From contig JAJXZL010000045.1 of NCBI GenBank assembly GCA_021780075.1, positions 62,001 through 126,000 of the forward strand: a stretch of 64,000 nt of DNA, in the 5' to 3' direction. This DNA comes from Acidobacteriota bacterium (GTDB taxonomy: Bacteria; Acidobacteriota; Terriglobia; Terriglobales; Acidobacteriaceae). The number at the start of each line of letters is the position of its first letter. The first letter of the stretch is position 1. Positions 53,137 to 60,740 of the stretch are shown piece by piece. The notes beneath the pieces are model-generated. The model did not search any database and had not been told where the DNA came from. It was given only the letters and a program-made list of their open reading frames with translations. Position numbers and translations under genes: made by a program.

Positions 53137-53783
53137 TGTGCGCACGGAAAGTGAGCAGGCAAGTTGATGCTTCTGCCGAGCCCCACAAACGCTTCAGGCC
53201 GTCAGGGCCTTCGCCATCCTGGGATGATGACCGGCTGGTTCGAGCGTGCCTCGGTGGGGATGCGGATGCGTGGGCAGCGCTCATTGCCAAGTATGAGCGC
53301 ATGATTTACAGCGTTCCGGTTCGTTATGGTGCTCCACCACAGGACGCGGCCGATATCTTTCAGCAGGTATGCGTAGAGCTCTTTTCAAAGCTCTCTGAGC
53401 TCCGGAAGGTTGAGTCCTTGCGCTCGTGGCTACTCACAGTCACCTCCCATCAGTCGCTTCGCTGGAAGAAGCTGCGTCTGCGCAACGATCTTCCCCTGGA
53501 TAGCGTGGACGATGACCACGAACCAATCCAAGTTGCAGACAGCAATCAGCTGGCCCCTGAGCGCATGATACAGGTTGAAATGGAGCAGATTCTGCGGGAG
53601 GTCATTCGCAAGCTTTCGCAGCGCTGCTCCAGCCTCGTTCATATGCTCTTTTATGGCGATGAGGCGCTTCCCTATGCCGAGGTTGCGCGGCGGCTTGGCC
53701 TGGCTACGGGATCAATCGGATTTATCCGCGGCCGCTGCCTGAATCGCCTGCGAAAGCTTCTCGCCGAGGCTGGATACCTATGA
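53136..53783 (+). CDS. ECF-type RNA polymerase sigma factor
   Basis: This 215-residue sigma-70 family protein of the extracytoplasmic-function type has region 2 from LVRACLGGDADAWAALIAKYE through the DIFQQVCVELFSKL core-binding stretch to LRSWLLTVTSHQSLRWKK. Region 4 is near the C-terminus with a helix-turn-helix, YAEVARRLGLATGSIGFIRG. A charged linker connects them. It starts on the stop of the peptide-binding protein and its own stop overlaps the CHAT gene (ATGA). This makes it the physical link between uptake and proteolysis genes. I infer it is held inactive by the downstream anti-sigma-like protein or by the CHAT protein. Confidence 0.92.
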   Translation: MCARKVSRQVDASAEPHKRFRPSGPSPSWDDDRLVRACLGGDADAWAALIAKYERMIYSVPVRYGAPPQDAADIFQQVCVELFSKLSELRKVESLRSWLLTVTSHQSLRWKKLRLRNDLPLDSVDDDHEPIQVADSNQLAPERMIQVEMEQILREVIRKLSQRCSSLVHMLFYGDEALPYAEVARRLGLATGSIGFIRGRCLNRLRKLLAEAGYL

Positions 53784-56731
53784 GTGAGTCGAGTCCACGT
53801 CATAGTACCCTGAACGATGGTGACTATCCCTGGATTGCATCTCTCGCGGAGGAAGACGCCGAGGCGCCACGCGCAGCACTTCTTTCTGCTCACGCTGCAG
53901 AGTTCTCGCCCCATCTTGTCGATGCTCTCTATAACGGTGTTGTCACGCTCGCACGGGTAGACTTGAGGCAGGCAGAGAGACTGGCCAAGGCGGCAATGCG
54001 GATTGCAGTGACACTGCCGCATGGGCCTGCCATTGCCGTGGCTCATCGGGCGCAGGGCCATGTATCCTTTCTGACCGGCGACCACCTTGCTGCGATTCAG
54101 CACCACGACAAGGCAATCAGAATATTTGAGGCATTGGGCGATTCGCTGCAGGCAGCCCGATCGCGCATGAATCAGATTCAGCCCCTTACGTATCTGGGCC
54201 GATATGATGAGGCATTTGCCGCGGCAAGCGAGGCTCGCTCGGTTTTTCTCGCTCACAAGGACAACCTTCGCGTGGCGCGCCTCGACGTGAATTTGGCTAA
54301 CGTCTTTTACCGTCAGGATCGCTTTGAGGAGGCCCTTGCTCTCTACCAATCGGCGCAAAAGGAAATTGAAGCCTCCGGCAATGCACAGGACGTAGCCGTC
54401 CTGCTGCGGAACATGGCAGTCTGTCACACAAGCCTGAATAACTTTGACCTTGCAGCCAAGACGTATCAACAAGCGCGGGATACATGCGATGCCAATGGGT
54501 TCCCGCTGCTGGTGGCAGAGGCTGACTACAACGTGGCCTATCTGCACTTTCTTCGCGGTGAGTACACTCGCGCAATCGCCCTTTACCAGACTGCACGCCA
54601 GCTCTGTGCGCGTTTGAATAACCGCTATCATATGGCGCTTTGCGACTTGGATCTTTCTGAGCTCTACCTCGAACTCAATATGTCGCAGGAAGGCGCAGCG
54701 CTTGCCGAGGCGGCCTACAGGGGCTTTGAAGCGCTCGGTATGCACTACGAAAAGGCTAAGGCCCTTGCCTTCTCTGCGATCGCACGCAGCCAAGGCGGAC
54801 AGAACCGCGATGCGCTTATCCGCTTTGCTGAAGCTCGTGCGCTCTTTGTTGCTGAGTCCAACCGCATCTGGCCCGGCCTCATTGATTTCTATCGCTCTCT
54901 CGTTCTGTTTGAGGAGGGCCGCTTCTCTTTTGCGATGCGTCTTGCGCGATCATCGCTTCGCCACTTTATCGAGACCGGTTTACAAACCAAAGCCGCCCTG
55001 GCCGAGATATTGATCGCTCGCCTTTTTCTTGCTTCGGGCAATCCACTGCGAGCCATCAAGCACTGTGGCCCGGCACTCGACAGGCTGAAGAATTCCACAT
55101 CACCTGCAGTCGAATTTCATGCCGTTGTCGTGCTGAGCGCTGCGCAGGAAGCGCTTGGTCAAATTGAGCAGGCATACGCAAGCCTGCAGAAGGCCAATCA
55201 CATTCTGGAAGACCTCCGAAGCCAGATCCTCGGCGAGGCTTTTCGTATCGGATTTCTGAAAGACAAGCTTTCCATCTATCAACGCCTTACCCAATTTGCG
55301 CTTACACTGGAGCCGCTTGAGCTCCGTCACCAAATCGCATTCAGCTACATGGAGCGAGCCAAGTCACGAAGCCTCGCAGACCTTATTAGCCTTGGCGCCC
55401 ACATATTGCGGGCACGCGGTTCTGAGACTCTTCCGGAAGATCTTCGCATAGAGGACTTGCGCGACCGCATGACAATGGCTTACCGCCACGCGCAGCGAGA
55501 GGAATTTCGCGCCGAGACGGACTCCGTCGACCGCATCCGCAATTATCTTGAAGAATCACGCGAGTATGAGCGGCAGCTGGCGCTGGCAAGCAACCTGCAC
55601 GGCGGCCGTGATCGCGATCTCGCGCATCTTCTAAGCGCGGGCACACTCCCCTTGAGCGAAGTACAGGCGAACCTTGCCCAAGGCACTGTCATTATTGAAT
55701 ATTTCGAGTTCGGTGATCGGCTTCAGGCAGCTGTCGTAGATGCTGGCAGTATGCGTGTGGTTCGTTTGTGCGAACTTAATACAATATGCGCTTTGCTCAA
55801 TTTGCTGCAGTTTCAACTCTCAAAGTACCAACTTGGGCCAGAGCATTTCAGCCGTTTCGAGCGTACCATCCAGGCAGCAACCGAGGAGCACCTTGCAGGG
55901 CTCTACGATGCACTCATTGCTCCTCTCGATTTGCCGGCTTCGGTTGACCATATTGTTGTTGTCCCCCATGGATGTCTGCATGCCTTGCCGTTTCATGCTC
56001 TGCTTGACCGGGAAGCTCCGACCGGCCCCACGCTTCTGCTGGATAGGGTTACGATCTCCTATGCACCGAGCGCCAGCGTATATGCATGGTGTCGTAAGAT
56101 CGCGCCTGCGGAGAGCACCCGTGCACTTGTGCTCGGCATTCCAGATGCGGCAGCGCCTTTAATCCGGGAGGAAGCTGCTGCTGTGGCAGACCTTCTCCCC
56201 GGCTCGCGGCTCTTTCTCGGCAGTACTGCCACCCGTGAAATTCTCTGGCAAATCGGGCCGGAGAGTCGCTTTATCCACATCGCCACTCACGGCCTTTTCC
56301 GCAAGGATAATCCGATGTTTTCCTCTATCCGGCTGGGCAACGCAGACCTGCATCCGGCAGACTTTTATAGCCTCCGCCTTTCTGCTCGGCTGGTCACCCT
56401 CAGCGGCTGTGGGACCGGATTGAATGCCATCGTCGGCGGAGATGAAATCCTCGGCCTGGTGCGCGGCTTGCTCTATGCGGGCGCTCAGGCGGTGCTGGTT
56501 TCATTATGGGATATCAGCGATGCCGTCACAGCTCGCTTTATGAGCGCTTTCTATCGTGAACTGATGGAGGCGCCGTCGGTTTCCTCGGCCTTGCGCAAAA
56601 CAATGCAATCGATTCGCGCTACCCACCCCAACCCCTACTACTGGGCCCCCTTTGTGCTCATTGGAGACGCCGAAAGCCCGGTTTTTCTTCAGAAAATGAC
56701 CGCCGAACGCGATTTGGGTAAAGAAACTTAA
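53780..56731 (+). CDS. TPR-CHAT caspase-like protease
   Basis: This 983-residue cytoplasmic protein has no signal peptide or membrane segment. The N-terminal half (about 30-480) is a superhelix of TPR repeats (for example YLGRYDEAFAAASEARSVF, RQDRFEEALALYQSAQKEI and RGEYTRAIALYQTARQL). A helical, charged linker (about 480-620) leads to a C-terminal CHAT domain (about 690-975) with VVVPHGCLHALPFHALL. The catalytic dyad is His837 in HIATHG and Cys877 in LSGCGTG, followed by GDEILGLVRGLLYAGAQ and VSLWDISD. CHAT domains are caspase/separase-like cysteine proteases. The catalytic residues look intact. It is translationally coupled to the ECF sigma factor, and the anti-sigma-like gene follows by 103 bases; proteolysis of that protein or of the sigma factor is the obvious hypothesis. 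Confidence 0.93.
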   Translation: MSESSPRHSTLNDGDYPWIASLAEEDAEAPRAALLSAHAAEFSPHLVDALYNGVVTLARVDLRQAERLAKAAMRIAVTLPHGPAIAVAHRAQGHVSFLTGDHLAAIQHHDKAIRIFEALGDSLQAARSRMNQIQPLTYLGRYDEAFAAASEARSVFLAHKDNLRVARLDVNLANVFYRQDRFEEALALYQSAQKEIEASGNAQDVAVLLRNMAVCHTSLNNFDLAAKTYQQARDTCDANGFPLLVAEADYNVAYLHFLRGEYTRAIALYQTARQLCARLNNRYHMALCDLDLSELYLELNMSQEGAALAEAAYRGFEALGMHYEKAKALAFSAIARSQGGQNRDALIRFAEARALFVAESNRIWPGLIDFYRSLVLFEEGRFSFAMRLARSSLRHFIETGLQTKAALAEILIARLFLASGNPLRAIKHCGPALDRLKNSTSPAVEFHAVVVLSAAQEALGQIEQAYASLQKANHILEDLRSQILGEAFRIGFLKDKLSIYQRLTQFALTLEPLELRHQIAFSYMERAKSRSLADLISLGAHILRARGSETLPEDLRIEDLRDRMTMAYRHAQREEFRAETDSVDRIRNYLEESREYERQLALASNLHGGRDRDLAHLLSAGTLPLSEVQANLAQGTVIIEYFEFGDRLQAAVVDAGSMRVVRLCELNTICALLNLLQFQLSKYQLGPEHFSRFERTIQAATEEHLAGLYDALIAPLDLPASVDHIVVVPHGCLHALPFHALLDREAPTGPTLLLDRVTISYAPSASVYAWCRKIAPAESTRALVLGIPDAAAPLIREEAAAVADLLPGSRLFLGSTATREILWQIGPESRFIHIATHGLFRKDNPMFSSIRLGNADLHPADFYSLRLSARLVTLSGCGTGLNAIVGGDEILGLVRGLLYAGAQAVLVSLWDISDAVTARFMSAFYRELMEAPSVSSALRKTMQSIRATHPNPYYWAPFVLIGDAESPVFLQKMTAERDLGKET

Positions 56732-56757
56732 ATAATTTCCTGCGTATCTATATTTTT

Positions 56758-56787
56758 CCTTAACAATGCGTCCCTATCGTTGTAAGG
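56758..56787 (+). promoter_or_regulatory. Imperfect hairpin between the CHAT gene and the anti-sigma-like gene
   Basis: CCTTAACAATG and CGTTGTAAGG pair with small bulges around a short loop. The hairpin starts after a run of Ts and lies in the only sizeable gap (103 bases) of the importer/sigma/CHAT/anti-sigma series. It could attenuate or separate expression of the downstream gene, or be a processing site. Confidence 0.3.
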
Positions 56788-56834
56788 ACAGTGACTGTTC
56801 CCCAGGCCTATCCTGCAAGAGAGGAAACGGTAAA

Positions 56835-57434
56835 GTGCACAGACACTACGACATCACCGAATGGATTGACCTGGCCCGGGGTTTGGTGGACCCAGACCGT
56901 CGAGCAGCCTTGGAGAATCAACGTCAAGAGTGCACCGACTGCAGCGACACTGCAGCTTGGGTGGAGCGTTTGCTTTCAACTGTCGAATCGGACCGCAAAG
57001 CCGATGTCCCAGCGCATGTAGTCCACAATGCCATGGCTATCTTTGCTCTGCGCGGCTTGGATCAGGTTCAGATGAGTATCGGGTCAATTGCCAGGCTGGT
57101 CTTTGACAGCTTCAGCCAGCCTGCACTGCAAGGTGTGCGTTCTGAACAAAGATCAGATGTCCGCCACATGCTGTATGACGTGGATGGCTATGTAATTGAC
57201 TTGCAACTCGAACACGAACGCGGAATGGCAGCCGTCTCCATGATTGGTCAGATTCATCAATCAACTGACTCCGGAGAGCCTGCGTCCAGTATGCCGATCA
57301 CCCTGCGATCCAAGGAGCAGGTAATCGCTGCAACCATTAGCAATCAATTTGGCGAGTTCGCCATGCAATATCTGCCGCAGAGTTCTTTGTGCTTGCACCT
57401 GGGAACGGAAGGCCGCTCAGGAAAAGAGGCTTGA
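56835..57434 (+). CDS. Soluble anti-sigma-like protein with C-terminal beta-sandwich
   Basis: This protein of about 199 residues has an N-terminal segment (HYDITEWIDLARGLVDPDRR) followed by NQRQECTDCSDTAAWVERLL. That matches the helix-CxxC part of zinc-binding anti-sigma domains, except that the usual His three residues before the first Cys is absent. The C-terminal part (MIGQIHQSTDSGEP, then TLRSKEQVIAATISNQFGEF) has the alternating pattern of a carboxypeptidase-regulatory-like beta-sandwich. There is no transmembrane helix, so it would act in the cytoplasm. GTG 56835 is chosen because GAGGAAA lies seven bases upstream; an ATG at 56766 would add a 23-residue Cys-rich extension and lies within a hairpin. 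I infer it binds the ECF sigma factor and may be a substrate of the CHAT protease. Confidence 0.7.
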   Translation: MHRHYDITEWIDLARGLVDPDRRAALENQRQECTDCSDTAAWVERLLSTVESDRKADVPAHVVHNAMAIFALRGLDQVQMSIGSIARLVFDSFSQPALQGVRSEQRSDVRHMLYDVDGYVIDLQLEHERGMAAVSMIGQIHQSTDSGEPASSMPITLRSKEQVIAATISNQFGEFAMQYLPQSSLCLHLGTEGRSGKEA

Positions 57435-57526
57435 CGATCTCGTCAGGTAAGCAAAGCGCCGGCGCATTCCCCAGGCCGTTAACTCCCCGTATTGCCACTT
57501 GAACTCCGTGGTGTGAGGTAAATCCG

Positions 57527-58855
57527 ATGAAACTGGCTAAACTGACTGCATTTTTTATTACTCTGGTGTTTGGTGCCGTAGCACAATCTCAAACACCTTA
57601 CATCCTACGACCGTCTGCGACAGGCAATATATCGGATATCGCCACGCGCCATAGCCTCATTGTGGTACGTCCTCTCGACCCCTCAGATTCAGTCTTCCTG
57701 GTCACCGGAGCGGCAGATGTACCTTCCAGCGAGGTTGAAACTGAAGTCGCTGCCGATGCTGACGTAACGGATATCGAGTTGGACCAGACTACGTCGGTTC
57801 CCGAGCTCACCCAGTCCACCGGAGTCATCCTGGATCAGCTCCCGCCGCCGAATGCCGCATCCTACGCAGGGACCAGCGTGCTTGGCAGCTACCTGTCCCA
57901 GCCTGCGCCGCAATTGATTGGCCTGTGGGATGCCCAATCGAGCTTCGGCCTCACAGGCGCTGGGATCGTAGCAATCATTGACACCGGCGTTGACCCATAC
58001 CAGCAAGTACTTGCTTCTTCCCTGGTTCCCGGCTACGACTTCATCAGCAACACCGCGGGCAATGCAAGTGATTGGGGCGACCTCAGTTCTACGACACAAA
58101 GCATCTTGCTCGCATCCAATCCCGACCCAGCATCGAAATCCTATGACGCGATCATCAACCAATCGACAGGCGTGATTCTGGACCAGTCGACAGGCGTCAT
58201 CCTGGACGGAAACAATATACCTGCGGCTTTTGGTCACGGCACCATGGTTGCTGGCATCGTCCACCTTGTTGCACCCAGCGCGAAGATCATGCCGCTCAGG
58301 GCTTTCAGCGCCAACGGTACCGCACATCTCTCCGATATTCTTCGCGCAATCTACTATGCTGCGGATCACGGTGTGCACGTGATCAACATGAGCTTTACGC
58401 TTTTACAAAACTCTGAGGAGCTTTCCGACGCAGTTCAATATGCCCAAAGTGCGGGATCTATATGCGTAGCTGCAGCAGGGAATACAGGGACAGCCTATGT
58501 TGCCAGTCCGGCAAATTTAAATGAGGTGATGGGCATCGCTTCCACTTCTCCCAAGGACACGCAGAGCACCTTCACGAGCTATGGAGATGGTGTCTTTCTC
58601 GCCGCCCCGGGTGAGAACATCATCACGACCTATCCGGGAAACAACTACGCAGAGGTCTCGGGAACTTCCTTCAGTACCCCATTTGTTACTGGCACCGTAG
58701 CGCTGCTTTATCAATACATCTCGAACAGCGGGGACGACCACATTCACTCTGACTTGTCCCATGCAGTTTCCCTCTCAGACCAGCTCGGCAATGGAAGGCT
58801 GGACATCTACCAGACACTGGAAGCGGCTTCGTCATCAGGAGACGACGGACAGTAA
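57527..58855 (+). CDS. Secreted subtilisin-like (S8) serine protease with repeated QSTGVILD motif
   Basis: This 442-residue exported protease has a signal peptide (LTAFFITLVFGAVAQSQ), a short pro-region of about 75 residues and an S8 catalytic domain. Asp152 is in AIIDTGVDP, His237 in FGHGTMVAGIVH, the oxyanion Asn in AAAGNTG, and Ser381 in VSGTSFSTPFVTG, so the triad is intact. The eight-residue motif QSTGVILD occurs at residues 96-103, at the likely boundary of pro-region and protease domain, and twice in tandem at 212-227, just before the catalytic His. Asp and His are 85 residues apart, about 50 more than in subtilisin, and the insertion carries the tandem copies. GAGG precedes ATG 57527. 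It follows the anti-sigma-like gene and may be a target of, or partner to, the sigma/CHAT system. Confidence 0.92.
   Translation: MKLAKLTAFFITLVFGAVAQSQTPYILRPSATGNISDIATRHSLIVVRPLDPSDSVFLVTGAADVPSSEVETEVAADADVTDIELDQTTSVPELTQSTGVILDQLPPPNAASYAGTSVLGSYLSQPAPQLIGLWDAQSSFGLTGAGIVAIIDTGVDPYQQVLASSLVPGYDFISNTAGNASDWGDLSSTTQSILLASNPDPASKSYDAIINQSTGVILDQSTGVILDGNNIPAAFGHGTMVAGIVHLVAPSAKIMPLRAFSANGTAHLSDILRAIYYAADHGVHVINMSFTLLQNSEELSDAVQYAQSAGSICVAAAGNTGTAYVASPANLNEVMGIASTSPKDTQSTFTSYGDGVFLAAPGENIITTYPGNNYAEVSGTSFSTPFVTGTVALLYQYISNSGDDHIHSDLSHAVSLSDQLGNGRLDIYQTLEAASSSGDDGQ
58160..58207 (+). repeat. Tandem 24-base repeat encoding QSTGVILD twice
   Basis: Two adjacent 24-base units differ at three third-codon positions but encode the same eight residues. 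A third copy of the peptide is encoded at 57812-57835 with more synonymous changes. The silent differences indicate selection on the peptide, not a recent DNA duplication. Confidence 0.85.
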
Positions 58856-58899
58856 GTTGGTAGTTTGTGGTCGTTCCAGCGTCTCCATAGATTTCAAGG

Positions 58900-58917
58900 A
58901 CAGGGGAATGGCCCTGT
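58900..58917 (+). terminator. Hairpin after the S8 protease gene
   Basis: ACAGGG and CCCTGT pair around a six-base loop, 44 bases past the protease stop, followed by TTGAACA. It is a modest candidate for the end of the importer/sigma/CHAT/protease series before the UDP-glucose dehydrogenase gene. Confidence 0.4.
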
Positions 58918-59027
58918 TGAACACAATCGCAAAGCTGTAGTCTCACACTTCCCATAGTTGCCTCCAAAGACGGAGGCAGCCTGACACTCCTCAGTAGTAT
59001 CGCCATAAGGGATGAGAGAAGGATTCC

Positions 59028-60500
59028 ATGAATCAACGAGCTTCCATTGCTGTTGTCGGTTCCGGGTACGTTGGCCTGGTTGCTGCGGCCTGCTTTGCAG
59101 AGATGGGGCACCGTGTCATCTGCGTAGATAACGATGAGACTAAGGTGCGTATGCTGCGCGAAGGTGGAATCCCGATTCATGAAGATTATCTGCCCGAACT
59201 GCTAAGTCGCAACGGTCAAAACCTGGTTGAATTCACCACGGACCTGCGCGGCGCAACACATTCCTCGGACGCAATATTTATTGCGGTTGGAACACCGCAG
59301 AGCGAGGCAGGAAGCGCGGATCTATCGTACGTGGATGCCGTCGCCAGCGAGATCGCGCGTTCGATTAACTCCTACAAGGTAATCGTCGAGAAGAGCACCG
59401 TCCCCGTTTATACGAACGAGTGGATTCGGCGTGTGATGGAGCGCAATGGCGTACCCAGAAATCTCTTCGATGTCACGTCAAATCCTGAGTTCCTTCGTGA
59501 GGGAACCGCGGTCGCGGATTTTCTACATCCGGACAGAATCGTGATCGGCGCGGCAACCGAGCGCGCGGCAGATTTGCTGAAGAATATTTATCGCCCTCTG
59601 ACTTCAGGTGAATATTATCGCGGCGCGACTGCTGTTCCCGGACCGCGAAGCCAGGCAGACCCTCCCCCTATTCTGTTGACCTCTACCAAGGCCGCGGAGG
59701 TCATTAAGCACGCATCGAATGCGTTTCTGGCGACAAAGATCTCCTTCATCAATGCCGTGGCAAACATATGCGAGTCGGTCGGCGCGGATGTGGAGGAGGT
59801 AGCCCGCGGCATGGGTATGGATACCCGCATCGGGCCCAAGTTTCTGCGCGCTGGCATCGGCTACGGCGGTTCGTGCTTTCCCAAGGATGTTGCTGCATTC
59901 CGCCATGTAGCCGAACTGGCAGGCGTAGAGTTCAGTTTGCTGCACGAAGTGGAAAAAATTAACGCGGAACAACGGTCGCGCTTCTTCCAGAAGGTTCGCT
60001 CTGCATTGTGGACCTTCCGCGACAAGAAGGTGGCCGTTCTCGGGCTGGCCTTCAAGGGAGGAACCGATGATATCCGTGAGTCACCAGCCCTGGATATCGT
60101 GAGCATGCTACTGCATGAGGGTTGCAAGGTCAGCGCTTACGACCCGGCGGCCGAGCAGCGGACAAAGGAACTCATTCCACCCGGGGCTCAAATGCAGTAC
60201 GTCGATGATCCATATGCGGCCGCTCTGGACGCGGATGCCCTGCTCATCCTGAATGACTGGGCGGAGTTTGCTGATCTCGACCTGGAGCGTTTGCATAGCG
60301 CCTTGCGGTTTCCGATTATCATCGACGGACGCAACCTGTACGACCCCGCCACGATGAATCAAAAGGGATTCTCCTACTTGAGCGTGGGGCGGCCCGTGTC
60401 GTCACAACTCGCTGATCTAGCAACTACATCCCGCTTGCCACGGCAACCAGAAAGGCATCACGGCATAGCTTTGCGGGATCAGCCATTCGGCTCGGCATGA
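59028..60500 (+). CDS. ugd: UDP-glucose 6-dehydrogenase
   Basis: This 490-residue enzyme oxidises UDP-glucose to UDP-glucuronate with two NAD(+). It shows the N-terminal motif VVGSGYVGLVAAACFAEMGH, VGTPQSEAGSADLSYV, STVPVYTNEW and NPEFLREGTAVADFLHPDR. The catalytic Cys is in GYGGSCFPKDV, and the C-terminal domain has LAFKGGTDDIRESPA. ATG 59028 has GAAGGA five bases upstream. It probably has its own promoter, as a hairpin lies between it and the S8 protease. Its product feeds the UDP-glucuronate 4-epimerase-like enzyme of the glycan operon. Confidence 0.94.
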   Translation: MNQRASIAVVGSGYVGLVAAACFAEMGHRVICVDNDETKVRMLREGGIPIHEDYLPELLSRNGQNLVEFTTDLRGATHSSDAIFIAVGTPQSEAGSADLSYVDAVASEIARSINSYKVIVEKSTVPVYTNEWIRRVMERNGVPRNLFDVTSNPEFLREGTAVADFLHPDRIVIGAATERAADLLKNIYRPLTSGEYYRGATAVPGPRSQADPPPILLTSTKAAEVIKHASNAFLATKISFINAVANICESVGADVEEVARGMGMDTRIGPKFLRAGIGYGGSCFPKDVAAFRHVAELAGVEFSLLHEVEKINAEQRSRFFQKVRSALWTFRDKKVAVLGLAFKGGTDDIRESPALDIVSMLLHEGCKVSAYDPAAEQRTKELIPPGAQMQYVDDPYAAALDADALLILNDWAEFADLDLERLHSALRFPIIIDGRNLYDPATMNQKGFSYLSVGRPVSSQLADLATTSRLPRQPERHHGIALRDQPFGSA

Positions 60501-60675
60501 CGCGAACGATAGAGTCGATGCAGGCTCGTACGTGAATCGCGAGTGGTTGGGATGTTGAAGCTACTCACATCTTCCGAGGAGAATTCCGGGGGGCAGTAGG
60601 TTGGAAGTAGGGTTTGCAGAGACTCAACTGATCAGCAGTGCTGTGCCTACAGGATGCTTCACCCTTCCCTGCAGG

Positions 60676-60694
60676 CAAGGACGGCTTGTCCTTG
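60676..60694. terminator. Hairpin between ugd and the membrane protein gene
   Basis: CAAGGAC and GTCCTTG pair perfectly around the loop ggctt in the 240-base gap between convergent stops. The rest of this gap shows no gene that I can support. Confidence 0.5.
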
Positions 60695-60740
60695 TTAGGC
60701 TGCGAGGTGCGCGCCAGTTGCCTTGATGCCGGCAAATGCC

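Noticed and set aside
53672..54793. 373-residue open frame antisense to the sigma/CHAT junction
   Set aside because: Composition and lack of any motif show a shadow of the TPR region; the sense strand has clear sigma and TPR sequence.
56766..56834. ATG at 56766 as the start of the anti-sigma-like protein, adding a Cys-rich extension
   Set aside because: It has no ribosome binding site and lies in a hairpin, while GTG 56835 has GAGGAAA at ideal spacing. Not fully excluded.
47784..58855. Type III-E CRISPR (Craspase) locus, because of TPR-CHAT next to an ECF sigma factor
   Set aside because: No Cas7-11 gene, no cas1/cas2 and no repeat-spacer array is present in the window; only the protease-sigma logic is shared.
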